From positions 1 through 64,000 of the forward strand of contig JACPVX010000008.1 of the NCBI GenBank assembly GCA_016191555.1: a stretch of DNA of 64,000 nt, written 5' to 3'. Below, in pieces: positions 9,120 through 17,166 of the stretch. Each line of letters starts with the position of its first letter. Position 1 is the first letter of the stretch. A model generated the notes under the pieces. That model was not told the origin of the DNA and made no database searches. It saw only the letters and a list, made by a program, of their open reading frames with translations. Both the position numbers and the translations under genes were made by a program. This DNA is from Bacteroidota bacterium (GTDB taxonomy: Bacteria; Bacteroidota; Bacteroidia; Cytophagales; Cyclobacteriaceae).

Positions 9120-10259
9120 TTAGTTCTGAAGTTTACGCAGTTCGGCCTCGTACATTTCCTTATTTGCTTTCTGATTTTCAGGTAGGTTTTTGATAGCTGT
9201 CTGCCAATTTTTGATGGCCTCCTTTTTATTACCAACTGCGGTGTACCCGCGTGCTAAACCCACCCACGTGGTAAACGTATCTTTTTGGTTTCGTTGGCGG
9301 TTGAGCTTGAAAATCGAGAGCGCTTGCTCGTTTTTAGCGGATGCGAGGAGTGAACGTCCGTAATCGTGTAATTCTTGCATGGTTGGTTCAAGATTAAGCG
9401 ACTCGGTCATCACAGCATCGGCTTCCTTAGAGCGACCTAAAAGTGTTAATAGATCGGCTTTTGTCTTCATGGCACCAAAACTCTTCTGCCCATTGAAGCG
9501 CACATCATTCATGGAAATATCCACCCATTGGATGGCTTCTTCCAGGTTAGTTTTATTCGTCAGGCAGAAGCGAGCGCACTTAAGCCAATTGGCATTATTA
9601 AAACCGGCAAAACTGGTTAATTCATCTCTCATCTTGTCAACATATAGTTGAATGCCGTTGGGCACCTCAATCGTAAAGCCGATTTTCTTATTCTCCCATT
9701 GAAGATAGGCCTTTGCGGATTGTAGTTGCCGATCTTCAAAGCCGTAGGTTAACCATTCGGTGTATGCGGCATCTGCCGGAGTTGATTCGACACGGAGCAC
9801 GTCTTGACTTGGTGTATAGTAATACACGCCCCAACTGCTGGAGTTTTTAGAGAAAATCCAGGTCCATGGTTTGTCACGATCTAAAAGAAGCATCAGCCCA
9901 TAGGTTCCAGCCTTCAAATCTTTTCCATTGATTTTTACATCGTGCGAAAGCGTTATGCTGGTAATTTCATTGGAGCCGGCTCTCCAGGGTGAAGCAGTAG
10001 ATGTGCCATAACCATCGGGATCTTTCAAGCCGTAGTGAACAAGTTCACCCCAAACGTGACCTTTCCGATCTTCCCCGTTCGGCCCATGCACATCGGGGCC
10101 ATGGTAGGAAATGGTAACTGAAACCAGACCAATCCATTGCGTTACGCTAGAAAGTTGATTGTTTCCATTGGGTGGAGATGTAAGAGTTATTGTTTGTGAT
10201 TGCCCCATCAGGCACACAAAAGTCAGGAAAATGACTGGCAGTAGATTTCTTGTTTTCAT
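9120..10259 (-). CDS. DUF2911 and TPR domain secreted protein
   Basis: 379 residues with a signal peptide ending near SQTITL. Residues ~30-190 are a DUF2911 domain, recognised by VSVTISYHGPDVHG, GEDRKGHVWG, SPWRAGSNE, the LKAGTYGLMLLL turn, WTWIFSKNSSSWGVYYY and DVLRVE. Residues ~215-375 are TPR-like repeats (LEEAIQWVDISMND; SKEADAVMTESLNLEP; KKEAIKNWQTAIKNLP). DUF2911 is an uncharacterised beta-sandwich family frequent in Bacteroidota secretomes. A paralogue with the same two-domain layout lies at 13160-14290, and a broken hybrid sensor kinase gene sits between them. It is downstream of that kinase on the same strand and could be co-transcribed or regulated by it. Confidence 0.85.
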   Translation of the reverse strand: MKTRNLLPVIFLTFVCLMGQSQTITLTSPPNGNNQLSSVTQWIGLVSVTISYHGPDVHGPNGEDRKGHVWGELVHYGLKDPDGYGTSTASPWRAGSNEITSITLSHDVKINGKDLKAGTYGLMLLLDRDKPWTWIFSKNSSSWGVYYYTPSQDVLRVESTPADAAYTEWLTYGFEDRQLQSAKAYLQWENKKIGFTIEVPNGIQLYVDKMRDELTSFAGFNNANWLKCARFCLTNKTNLEEAIQWVDISMNDVRFNGQKSFGAMKTKADLLTLLGRSKEADAVMTESLNLEPTMQELHDYGRSLLASAKNEQALSIFKLNRQRNQKDTFTTWVGLARGYTAVGNKKEAIKNWQTAIKNLPENQKANKEMYEAELRKLQN

Positions 10260-10355
10260 AAGTAATTTTTAAATCAAAGTTGGTTATGCCACCATCGGTA
10301 GAAGAACACTCTGGTTGCATCAAAAGGGTATTCTTGTTGTATTTGAAACTTCCCT

Positions 10356-11492
10356 TTAATGGTTCGGCTGATCTTCACCGGCCGCATATTCGCTCGGAGA
10401 TAATCCAAACTTTTTCCGAAACCGTTTGGCGAAATACGAGTACTCATTGAACCCAACCTGATAGCTGATTTGAGACAAAGTATCGGCCTTTGCGGTAATT
10501 AACTCTGCTGCCCTTTGTAAGCGCAAGTCGCTAATAAATTCGCTGGGCGATGTTCCAATCAATGCTTTGAATTTTCTGAATAATTGGGCTCTGCTAAGGT
10601 GCATTTGATCGGCTAATAGCTCTACACCGAATTGTGCGTTGTTAAGATTGCTCATAACCACTTCTTTGGCTCGCATTAAAAACCGTTCGTCCAACGATAA
10701 ATCTTTTGGTGTGGGTGGGGGAACTTCCAGTTGAAGTCTGAATTTTGCGATTAACCTCTTTCGCTGATCGATCAAATTGGAAACCCTCACCTTTAATTCT
10801 TCGGTAGAGAAAGGTTTTACCAGATAATCATCAGCCCCCAATTTTAGGCCAGTCAAACGACTGGCAGAATCAACTTTAGCGGTAAGTAATACCACAGGGA
10901 TATGGCTGGTGCGCTCATCGGATTTGACCTTTGCCGTTAAATCCATTCCATCTGAAATCGGCATCATAATATCTGAGATGATGATGGTTGGAATATGCAG
11001 CAAAGCGGTCGCCATTCCTTCTTGTCCATTTTTTGCGGTGTAAACCGTGTATTCATTTTTAAAACAAGAAGTCACATAATTTCGAACATCCGGATTGTCT
11101 TCGATCACCAGGATTGAGTCTTCGTATTCTTCATGCGTTGCTGTTACGTCTTCCTGATCAGTAATTTCCTCTAGTTTAGTTAAATTGGAATGAGTGCTAG
11201 TTCTATTTAGTTTTTCGGATGGTTGGCCGGCTGTCAGTACAGGCAGTGTGATATCCACTGTTGTGCCTTCATTCATCTTGCTACTGATACCAATTTCGCC
11301 TTGATGCAATTTTACCAGTTCGTTGACTAACGATAAGCCTAAGCCTGTCCCTAATTGTGAATCATCGCTGCTGTTTTTTGCTTGGTAAAAGGGAGTGAAC
11401 AAATGCAATTGGTCTTCCTTTGCAATGCCAATTCCGGTATCCGTTATTTTTATGCGAAGTTGTTCCTGATCAATGGTGATGTAGGCGGTCAT
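10356..11492 (-). CDS. Hybrid two-component regulator, C-terminal fragment (kinase tail, receiver, AraC HTH)
   Basis: This is the 3' part of a hybrid histidine kinase/response-regulator gene whose 5' part is 11537-12988. From the N-terminus: the end of the ATPase domain with G1 (DTGIGIA) and G2 (GTGLGLSLVNELV) boxes at residues ~15-75; a receiver domain at ~125-240 with the phosphoacceptor in IISDIMMPISDG and Lys in DYLVKPF; and an AraC-type DNA-binding domain at ~270-370 (LSRAQLFRKFKALIG; ISYQVGFNEYSYFAKRFRK). The H-box and N-box are not in this fragment. The first residue lies inside a beta strand of the ATPase domain, so this is not a natural start. It could still be translated from the ATG at 11492, giving a receiver-HTH protein that cannot autophosphorylate. 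Confidence 0.85.
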   Translation of the reverse strand: MTAYITIDQEQLRIKITDTGIGIAKEDQLHLFTPFYQAKNSSDDSQLGTGLGLSLVNELVKLHQGEIGISSKMNEGTTVDITLPVLTAGQPSEKLNRTSTHSNLTKLEEITDQEDVTATHEEYEDSILVIEDNPDVRNYVTSCFKNEYTVYTAKNGQEGMATALLHIPTIIISDIMMPISDGMDLTAKVKSDERTSHIPVVLLTAKVDSASRLTGLKLGADDYLVKPFSTEELKVRVSNLIDQRKRLIAKFRLQLEVPPPTPKDLSLDERFLMRAKEVVMSNLNNAQFGVELLADQMHLSRAQLFRKFKALIGTSPSEFISDLRLQRAAELITAKADTLSQISYQVGFNEYSYFAKRFRKKFGLSPSEYAAGEDQPNH

Positions 11493-11614
11493 GGTCTTAT
11501 TTTGAAGTTAATGAGTTTTTCTTTTATTTTCTATTTTCAAAAATTATCCAAATTATTTGGTTCTTGAAATAATAAACACCAAAGTTTGGTCATAAAATTT
11601 GGCAAAATTTTGGC
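11493..11614 (-). other. AT-rich lesion replacing the kinase core of a hybrid regulator
   Basis: Between the two parts of the kinase gene, about 120 nt of strikingly AT-rich, non-coding-looking DNA takes the place of the roughly 100 codons that should hold the rest of the dimerisation domain and the N-box. It contains short perfect palindromes (ACCAAAGTTTGGT at 11578-11590, CAAAATTTTG at 11603-11612) and stops in all coding-strand frames. Family-like sequence stops on the coding strand at SDHEAKIL and resumes at TAYITID. This is a replacement, not a simple frameshift: either a real insertion-deletion or an assembly fault. Confidence 0.7.
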
Positions 11615-12988
11615 CTCATGGTCACTGATTCCGGGCGAATTGATCTTATCTTCAATTGGCGCAATGATTAACGACAAAGGTGTTCGAAACTCGTGCGATA
11701 TATTTGCAAAGAATCTTGATTTGAGCGCGTCTGTCTCTTGAAGTTGAGCGGTTAATTTTTCTTGTGTTGCCAATAATTGTTTTGTCTTTTTACTGCGGAG
11801 CTGTTGCAATCTGTAGATCACGACAATTGAAATCAATAGGAAGAGGGATCCAACTAACAAAAAGTTACGCCACATTGCTTCCACCTGTTTTTCTTTCTCC
11901 AGTATTCGTATCTTTTGATCGATCTTTTCATTGGCAAAACGCGCTTCGAGTTCTACGATTTGCCGCGTCTTGGTGGCATTTAATAAGCTATCCCGAATGT
12001 CGTAGTAGCTCTTCAGGTAGGTGAAGGATTCCGCTAGTTTGCCTTCTTGGGTTTTTAGTTCAACGAGTGCGTTATATGCATGTCGTGTTACCCGCTTTAA
12101 ACCAAGGCGATACGATAAAGCCAAACCTCGATGAAGATAATCATCCGCTTCTTTGTACTTCTTTTGCTTTGTTAAAGTACGCCCGATATCACACGTGATT
12201 CCTGCTTCCGCTAATCGATTACCCGATTCCCTGGCTTTTGCCAGTGCATTACTAAAATAGGTAAGTGCTGTATCTGCATTGTGTTGCAAATGATATTCTC
12301 CAATATTGGACAAGATCTGACAGATATGAAATGGATAAGTGGAATGCTCTTGCGTAATTTGCAATGCCTTACGAAAAAGCTGAAGCGAGATTTCATGATT
12401 TTTTTTATCGGACTCAATGAGGCCGTACGTATTGTAGATGCGGGAGAGGAGATCCCAGTTTTTTAAGGTGAGTGCAAGCCGTTCGGATTCCTGAATATAA
12501 TAGCTGGCTTTTTCGATGCTCTGCTGATCGCGATAGTTCATAGCCAGCACACGGTAACTTTCAGACAATTCATTAGTGAGATGATCCTTCTCTGACAGTT
12601 GAATCGCCAACAACGCTTTATTGATGGACGATTCATGAAAGCCTAGCGCCCACAAACAAATACTGATGCGATAGTAAGACGTAGCAATTCCTTTAGGATA
12701 GTGAATGGTTTGGGCAATCTTCAAGGCTTGTTCGGCATATTCAATCGATTCGTGAAAGTTTTCATATTGATAAAGATGACTCACGGAATTTAATAATTGT
12801 ACCCGGATGGAATCATCTTCAGGATGTAATACAAGTTGTACTTTTAATCGGTGCAGAGAATCGCTTTGAGCGTAAACAAAGCTGCTACACAGCAAAAAAA
12901 CGAATAGCAGCCGATTCGATTTGAAGAAGAGTCCCACGAGGTGTTGTTGATGTTTAAAGATCAGCATTCGCTTACAATAATCGAACAC
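11537..12988 (-). CDS. Hybrid two-component regulator, N-terminal sensor fragment (TPR sensor, H-box)
   Basis: The 5' part of a hybrid sensor kinase. It has an N-terminal signal/anchor (FLLCSSFVYAQ), TPR-like helical repeats at residues ~45-320 (FHESIEYAEQALKIAQ; HEISLQLFRKALQITQ; YKEADDYLHRGLALSYRLG) forming a periplasmic sensor, a transmembrane helix at ~365-385 (FLLVGSLFLLISIVVIYRL), a coiled linker, and the phosphoacceptor H-box NISHEFRTPLSLI near residue 425. After SDHEAKIL the sequence turns into unrelated AT-rich translation and stops. The remaining dimerisation helix and ATPase N-box are missing, so this fragment cannot be an active kinase. The C-terminal half resumes at 11492. A -7 element lies 30 nt upstream of the ATG. 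Confidence 0.85.
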   Translation of the reverse strand: MFDYCKRMLIFKHQQHLVGLFFKSNRLLFVFLLCSSFVYAQSDSLHRLKVQLVLHPEDDSIRVQLLNSVSHLYQYENFHESIEYAEQALKIAQTIHYPKGIATSYYRISICLWALGFHESSINKALLAIQLSEKDHLTNELSESYRVLAMNYRDQQSIEKASYYIQESERLALTLKNWDLLSRIYNTYGLIESDKKNHEISLQLFRKALQITQEHSTYPFHICQILSNIGEYHLQHNADTALTYFSNALAKARESGNRLAEAGITCDIGRTLTKQKKYKEADDYLHRGLALSYRLGLKRVTRHAYNALVELKTQEGKLAESFTYLKSYYDIRDSLLNATKTRQIVELEARFANEKIDQKIRILEKEKQVEAMWRNFLLVGSLFLLISIVVIYRLQQLRSKKTKQLLATQEKLTAQLQETDALKSRFFANISHEFRTPLSLIIAPIEDKINSPGISDHEAKILPNFMTKLWCLLFQEPNNLDNF

Positions 12989-13017
12989 GATGCAACATTA
13001 CTACCTCTTAAATGTCT

Positions 13018-13025
13018 CAAAAATA
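13018..13025 (-). promoter_or_regulatory. -7 promoter element for the TPR-type hybrid regulator
   Basis: On the minus strand this reads TATTTTTG, an exact TAnnTTTG match, and gives a leader of about 26 nt to the ATG at 12988. No clear TTTG was seen at the -33 distance. Confidence 0.45.
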
Positions 13026-13159
13026 CTTATCCCGGGTCAATTTTAAGTCTTTTTTATAGTTGAGATCGGATAATGACCGTCCATCACTAGCTTCAATCAG
13101 TTGGCCAACTTTGTCAGGCTTACTCCGTAAACAGCAACGGAACAAAACAATATAAAATT

Positions 13160-14290
13160 ATGCAAATGAAAACTACAGGTAGACCTTTATTGAGCGCGTT
13201 ATTGTTGATCTTTCTCATTCAAGGAATGGCAACTGCTCAGCTCATTCAGCTTCCGGACGGTGGTGTAAATCTAAAAAGACTAAACGGCACACGCATTGGC
13301 GTAACAGACATTGAAATTAACTGGAATGCCCCCGGAGTAAAGGGCCGCGAAGGGAACATTTGGGGAACACCCACTGCTCATTATGGATTTACAGTGCTAG
13401 GATTTGGTTCGAATGGAGAATCGCCCTGGCGAGCCGGAGCGAATGAAAACACTACCATTTCTTTTTCTACCGATGTGGTTATTAATGGCAAAAAGCTAAG
13501 TGCCGGAAAGTACGGATTCTTTATCGCTTTGTATCAAGATACATCCACGCTCATCTTTAGTAAGATATCCACTGCCTGGGGAAGTTATTTCTACAATCCG
13601 AAGAATGATGTTTTACGCGTAGGCACTATGCAACAAAAAGATCAAAAGCAAAGTGTTGAGCGCTTAGATTATACCTTCTCCAACCAAACAGATCGTTCGG
13701 TTGAAATCGCCTTAGAATGGGAGCGGTGGAGAATTCCATTCAAAGTGGAAGTAGATCTCACCGCTACTACTTTGGCTTCTATCCGTGCTCAGTTAAGTGG
13801 AGCCATGGGCTTCGACCCTCCGAGTTTACAAGCTGCTGCGGCCTGGTGCTTAGGCAATAATGTAAATTTTGAAGAAGCATTGCAATGGATCAACGTAGCG
13901 GTTGATCCAGCATTGGGTGGCGTAAATTCATTTGCTGCTCTTTCAACCAAGGCAGGATTGTTAACTAAACTCAATCGCAAGACAGAAGCCGATCAGGCGA
14001 TGACACAGGCTTTAGAAAATGCCTCTGCATTAGAAATGCACGGCTATGGCCGCCAACTGTTAGCCGAAAAGAAGGTGAAAGAGGCCATGGCAATTTTTGA
14101 GAAGAACTATAAGAAACACAAAGGCGCCTGGCCAACCAATGGAGGTTTGATGCGTGGTTATTCAGCGATGGGCGATCTGAAGAAGGCACTGGAATATGCG
14201 CGTCTCGCATTTGCCCAAGCCCCGAATGAGCTCAATAAAAGAGCATTGGAACAAGCTATCAAAACGCTGGAGTCTGGTAAGCCGCTTTAA
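13160..14290 (+). CDS. DUF2911 and TPR domain secreted protein (paralogue)
   Basis: 376 residues: signal peptide (LLLIFLIQGMATAQ), DUF2911 domain at ~30-190 (TDIEINWNAPGVKGREG, GNIWGTPTAHYGFTVLG, SPWRAGANENT, LSAGKYGFFIAL, LIFSKISTAWGSYFYNP, DVLRVG) and TPR-like repeats to the end (FEEALQWINVAVDP; KTEADQAMTQALEN; LKKALEYARLAFAQAP). Layout and motifs match the protein at 9120-10259, so the two are paralogues on either side of the hybrid kinase. This one is divergent from the kinase and shares the 171-nt upstream gap with it. Start at ATG 13160, or 13166 (MKTTG), which gives the neater signal peptide. The role is unknown; a shared extracytoplasmic function with its paralogue is inference. Confidence 0.85.
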   Translation: MQMKTTGRPLLSALLLIFLIQGMATAQLIQLPDGGVNLKRLNGTRIGVTDIEINWNAPGVKGREGNIWGTPTAHYGFTVLGFGSNGESPWRAGANENTTISFSTDVVINGKKLSAGKYGFFIALYQDTSTLIFSKISTAWGSYFYNPKNDVLRVGTMQQKDQKQSVERLDYTFSNQTDRSVEIALEWERWRIPFKVEVDLTATTLASIRAQLSGAMGFDPPSLQAAAAWCLGNNVNFEEALQWINVAVDPALGGVNSFAALSTKAGLLTKLNRKTEADQAMTQALENASALEMHGYGRQLLAEKKVKEAMAIFEKNYKKHKGAWPTNGGLMRGYSAMGDLKKALEYARLAFAQAPNELNKRALEQAIKTLESGKPL

Positions 14291-14313
14291 TAGGGACTAG
14301 CTTCAAAGAGTCT

Positions 14314-14349
14314 AAAAAGCCGCTCTAAATTGATTAGGGCGGCTTTTTT
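14314..14349 (+). terminator. Intrinsic terminator after the DUF2911 gene
   Basis: A GC-rich stem (AAAAAGCCGCTCT pairing with AGGGCGGCTTTTT, with one G-U and an 8-nt loop) ends in a T run 25 nt after the stop codon. Confidence 0.88.
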
Positions 14350-14433
14350 ATGGATTAGATACTTATAACTAGCTCATAATCAAATGCCAAGGACACACTT
14401 GGATTCGTACAGGCATCGTATTTAAAATTCTGC

Positions 14434-14441
14434 TAAATTTG
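14434..14441 (+). promoter_or_regulatory. -7 promoter element for accA
   Basis: TAAATTTG matches TAnnTTTG exactly and lies 30 nt before the accA ATG, placing the transcript start near 14446. No convincing TTTG was seen at the -33 position. Confidence 0.5.
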
Positions 14442-14471
14442 CCCACCTGTTATTAACCAAAGGGCACTAGA

Positions 14472-15422
14472 ATGAATCTACTGGATTTTGAGAAGCCCAT
14501 CGCTGAGTTGGAAAGTAAGTTAGCTGATATGAAACAGCTATCAGACGATAGCGATGAAAACGTGACGAAAGCCATTCAGGCACTGGATAAGAAAATTACG
14601 GAATTGAAGAAGGAGACTTTTGAAAACCTCACCGGCTGGCAGCGTGTGCAGTTGTCTCGCCATCCCGATCGGCCTTACACGCTCGACTACATCTACGAGA
14701 TTACTTCTGATTTTATTGAATTGCATGGTGACCGAACCGTGAGCGATGACAAAGCAATGATAGGCGGTTTGGGTGCCATCGATGGACAGACTTTTATGTT
14801 CATTGGTCAGCAAAAAGGTCGCAATACCAAGCAGCGTCAGATGCGTAATTTTGGTATGGCCAATCCCGAAGGCTATCGTAAGGCGTTACGCTTGATGAAG
14901 ATGGCAGAGAAATTCAATAAGCCGATTGTTACTTTCATAGATACACCCGGTGCATTTCCAGGTTTAGAAGCCGAAGAGCGTGGACAAGGCGAAGCCATTG
15001 CACGTAATTTGAAAGAGATGTTCATGCTCAAAGTGCCGGTGATTTGTATCATCATTGGAGAAGGAGCTTCCGGAGGTGCGTTGGGGATTGCTATCGGAGA
15101 TCGCGTATTGATGTTAGAGAACACGTGGTACTCGGTGATTTCACCTGAATCATGCTCATCTATTTTGTGGCGCAGCTGGGATTACAAAGAACAAGCAGCC
15201 GAAGTATTGAAGCTAACCTCCAACGACATGTTAAAAAATAAATTGATCGATGGAGTAGTGAAGGAACCACTCGGTGGTGCTCACACCGATTTGAAAGCGA
15301 TGAGCGAAGAATTGAAAAGGGTGATTTTGAGTAATTTTCACGACTTGAATAAGCTCACACCACAAGAGAGAATTGCTCAGCGAATCGATAAATTCTCTGC
15401 GATGGGCGTGGTGAAAGAATAA
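14472..15422 (+). CDS. accA: Acetyl-CoA carboxylase carboxyltransferase subunit alpha
   Basis: Alpha subunit of the carboxyltransferase that moves the carboxyl group from biotin-BCCP to acetyl-CoA, giving malonyl-CoA for fatty acid synthesis. The 316-residue length is normal. There is an N-terminal helical segment ([17 protein letters not shown]), then a crotonase-fold domain with [77 protein letters not shown], and the oxyanion-hole glycines in [12 protein letters not shown]. The bacterial split-type enzyme needs AccD, which is not in the window. The gene has its own promoter and terminator, so it is monocistronic. Confidence 0.97.
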   Translation: MNLLDFEKPIAELESKLADMKQLSDDSDENVTKAIQALDKKITELKKETFENLTGWQRVQLSRHPDRPYTLDYIYEITSDFIELHGDRTVSDDKAMIGGLGAIDGQTFMFIGQQKGRNTKQRQMRNFGMANPEGYRKALRLMKMAEKFNKPIVTFIDTPGAFPGLEAEERGQGEAIARNLKEMFMLKVPVICIIIGEGASGGALGIAIGDRVLMLENTWYSVISPESCSSILWRSWDYKEQAAEVLKLTSNDMLKNKLIDGVVKEPLGGAHTDLKAMSEELKRVILSNFHDLNKLTPQERIAQRIDKFSAMGVVKE

Positions 15423-15444
15423 CCCCTGTGTAAAACAAATTGAG

Positions 15445-15467
15445 ACCGCTTCCGAGCGGTTTTTTTA
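15445..15467 (+). terminator. Intrinsic terminator after accA
   Basis: A 6-bp stem ACCGCT/AGCGGT with loop TCCG is followed by seven T, 22 nt after the accA stop codon. Confidence 0.88.
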
Positions 15468-15487
15468 TTGCTAAACAAAGTAAGACG

Positions 15488-16324
15488 ATGCAACTTCATG
15501 TAATTGATACCGGCTATTTTAAATTAGATGGTGGTGCGATGTTTGGTGTCGTGCCGAAATCCATTTGGAAAATGACCAACCCATCCGATGAAAACAACCT
15601 TTGTTCATGGGCCATGCGTTGCTTATTGATTGAGGATGGAAACCGGTTGATTTTAATTGACAACGGCATTGGCACCAAGCAGGACGAAAAGTTTTTACGG
15701 CATTATTATCTTCATGGCGATGGCGAATTGATTTCGTCTATCCGTCAAGCGGGATTTAGCGAAAGCGATATTACGGATATGTTCCTCACGCACTTGCACT
15801 TCGATCACTGTGGGGGAGGCGTGAAACGCATAGGCGATCAATTGAAACTTACTTTTCCCAATGCTACGTACTGGAGCAATGAAGCACACTGGAAGTGGGC
15901 CACCAAACCCAACGCGCGGGAGAAAGCCAGTTTCTTGAAAGAGAATATTCTGCCGATCCAGGAAAGTGGTCAATTGAAATTTGTGAATGAACAATCATCT
16001 CCATTTCCGCAAGTGGATATCTTCATTGCATCGGGTCATACCGACCAAATGATGATTCCCAAAATCAAGTACAAGGATAAGACCATTTGTTTCATGGCCG
16101 ATCTCCTTCCTTCCTCATCGCATGTTCCATTACCTTATGTGATGGGCTACGATACACGGCCGCTTCTGACGATGGAAGAGAAGGCAGCATTCTTAGGTGA
16201 GGCTGCTACGAATCAATACATCCTTTTCTTGGAACACGATCCTTATCATGAATGCTGCACGGTTAAACATACCGAGAAGGGAGTTCGATTAGATCGTACT
16301 TTTTCTTTACAGGAAGTTTTATAA
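15488..16324 (+). CDS. Metallo-beta-lactamase-fold metallohydrolase
   Basis: 278 residues from the ATG at 15488. An upstream in-frame start at 15440 would lie inside the accA terminator and is rejected. The metal-binding signature is THLHFDHCGGG near residue 108, with further ligands in ASGHTDQM and FLEHDPYHECC near the C-terminus. The family, which includes N-acyl homoserine lactonases, phosphodiesterases and related hydrolases, binds two zinc ions. No signal peptide is visible, so it acts in the cytoplasm. The substrate cannot be read from the sequence. It is followed at 28 nt by a patatin-like gene on the same strand, suggesting a shared transcript. Confidence 0.85.
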   Translation: MQLHVIDTGYFKLDGGAMFGVVPKSIWKMTNPSDENNLCSWAMRCLLIEDGNRLILIDNGIGTKQDEKFLRHYYLHGDGELISSIRQAGFSESDITDMFLTHLHFDHCGGGVKRIGDQLKLTFPNATYWSNEAHWKWATKPNAREKASFLKENILPIQESGQLKFVNEQSSPFPQVDIFIASGHTDQMMIPKIKYKDKTICFMADLLPSSSHVPLPYVMGYDTRPLLTMEEKAAFLGEAATNQYILFLEHDPYHECCTVKHTEKGVRLDRTFSLQEVL

Positions 16325-16352
16325 CAATAGGGTAGAAATTAACAGAAGATAC

Positions 16353-17120
16353 ATGAAACTTGGATTAGTATTATCAGGTGGCGGAGCGCGAGGTGTGGCA
16401 CACATTGGCGTATTGAAAGCACTGGAAGAAATGAATGTGCGCTTCGATGTCGTGTCCGGTACGAGTGCCGGTTCTATTGTCGGTTCGTTGTATGCGTACG
16501 GTTATAAACCGGACGAAATCTTTTCGATTATTAAGACCCTCAGCATCTTCAAATCTGTGCGCCCTGCCTGGACGTGGGCCGGATTATTGCGCATGGATGG
16601 CCTTCAGGAGTTGCTGCTGAAACACATGCCTGAAAACCGATTTGAAAAATTGAAACTGCCGCTCACGGTAGCGGCCACCGAAATTCGCAAAGGAAGAATT
16701 GAATATTTTGACGAAGGTGAATTGATTCCCGCGATCCTCAGTTCGTGTAGCATTCCTGCAGTATTCAACCCCATGTCTTTTAATGGCGGGTTGTACGTTG
16801 ATGGCGGATTGTTTGATAACCTGCCGGTGCGACCCATCAAAGATAAATGCGATAAAGTGGTAGGCTTGCATTGCAATCAGATCAGTCCGGACTTTGACCC
16901 TAATAGCTTGCGCACCGTTATTGAGCGCAGTTTACTCATGGCTATCAATGCTAATACGATTGTAAGTAAAGGGTTGTGCGATGTGTTCATTGAGCCACCG
17001 CAATTATCGAAATATGGAAGTTTTGATATCGGAAAGGCACAAGAGATTTTTGACATTGCCTATCAATTTACCAAAGCCAATTTCGAGCCTCACCATTTCT
17101 GGGTAGGGCAGACGGAGTAA
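16353..17120 (+). CDS. Patatin-like phospholipase
   Basis: 255-residue alpha/beta hydrolase of the RssA/patatin type. The oxyanion loop LSGGGARGVAHIGVL is at the N-terminus, the nucleophile elbow GTSAGS at about residue 37-42 and the catalytic Asp in VDGGLFDNLPV near residue 150, so the Ser-Asp dyad is complete. The family cleaves acyl ester bonds of phospholipids. No signal peptide is seen, which agrees with cytoplasmic, membrane-associated RssA-type members. It is in the same direction as the metallohydrolase, 28 nt downstream, and precedes the hutU promoter. Confidence 0.9.
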   Translation: MKLGLVLSGGGARGVAHIGVLKALEEMNVRFDVVSGTSAGSIVGSLYAYGYKPDEIFSIIKTLSIFKSVRPAWTWAGLLRMDGLQELLLKHMPENRFEKLKLPLTVAATEIRKGRIEYFDEGELIPAILSSCSIPAVFNPMSFNGGLYVDGGLFDNLPVRPIKDKCDKVVGLHCNQISPDFDPNSLRTVIERSLLMAINANTIVSKGLCDVFIEPPQLSKYGSFDIGKAQEIFDIAYQFTKANFEPHHFWVGQTE

Positions 17121-17132
17121 TCGGTTCAACCG

Positions 17133-17163
17133 TTTGAAATGCTTGCTAACTGACCTATCTTTG
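17133..17163 (+). promoter_or_regulatory. Complete Bacteroidota promoter for hutU
   Basis: TTTG at 17133-17136 and TATCTTTG at 17156-17163 are separated by 19 nt, an ideal -33/-7 pair for the Bacteroidota primary sigma factor. The predicted start of transcription falls on or within a few bases of the hutU ATG at 17167, implying a leaderless or nearly leaderless mRNA. Confidence 0.75.
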
Positions 17164-17166
17164 GGC

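Noticed and set aside
15440..15487. Upstream extension of the metallohydrolase reading frame
   Set aside because: These codons lie in the accA terminator stem and T run; ATG 15488 gives the normal start of the family.
17134..17166. Upstream TTG start for hutU
   Set aside because: It overlaps the -33/-7 promoter, upstream of the predicted transcription start; ATG 17167 begins the recognisable protein.
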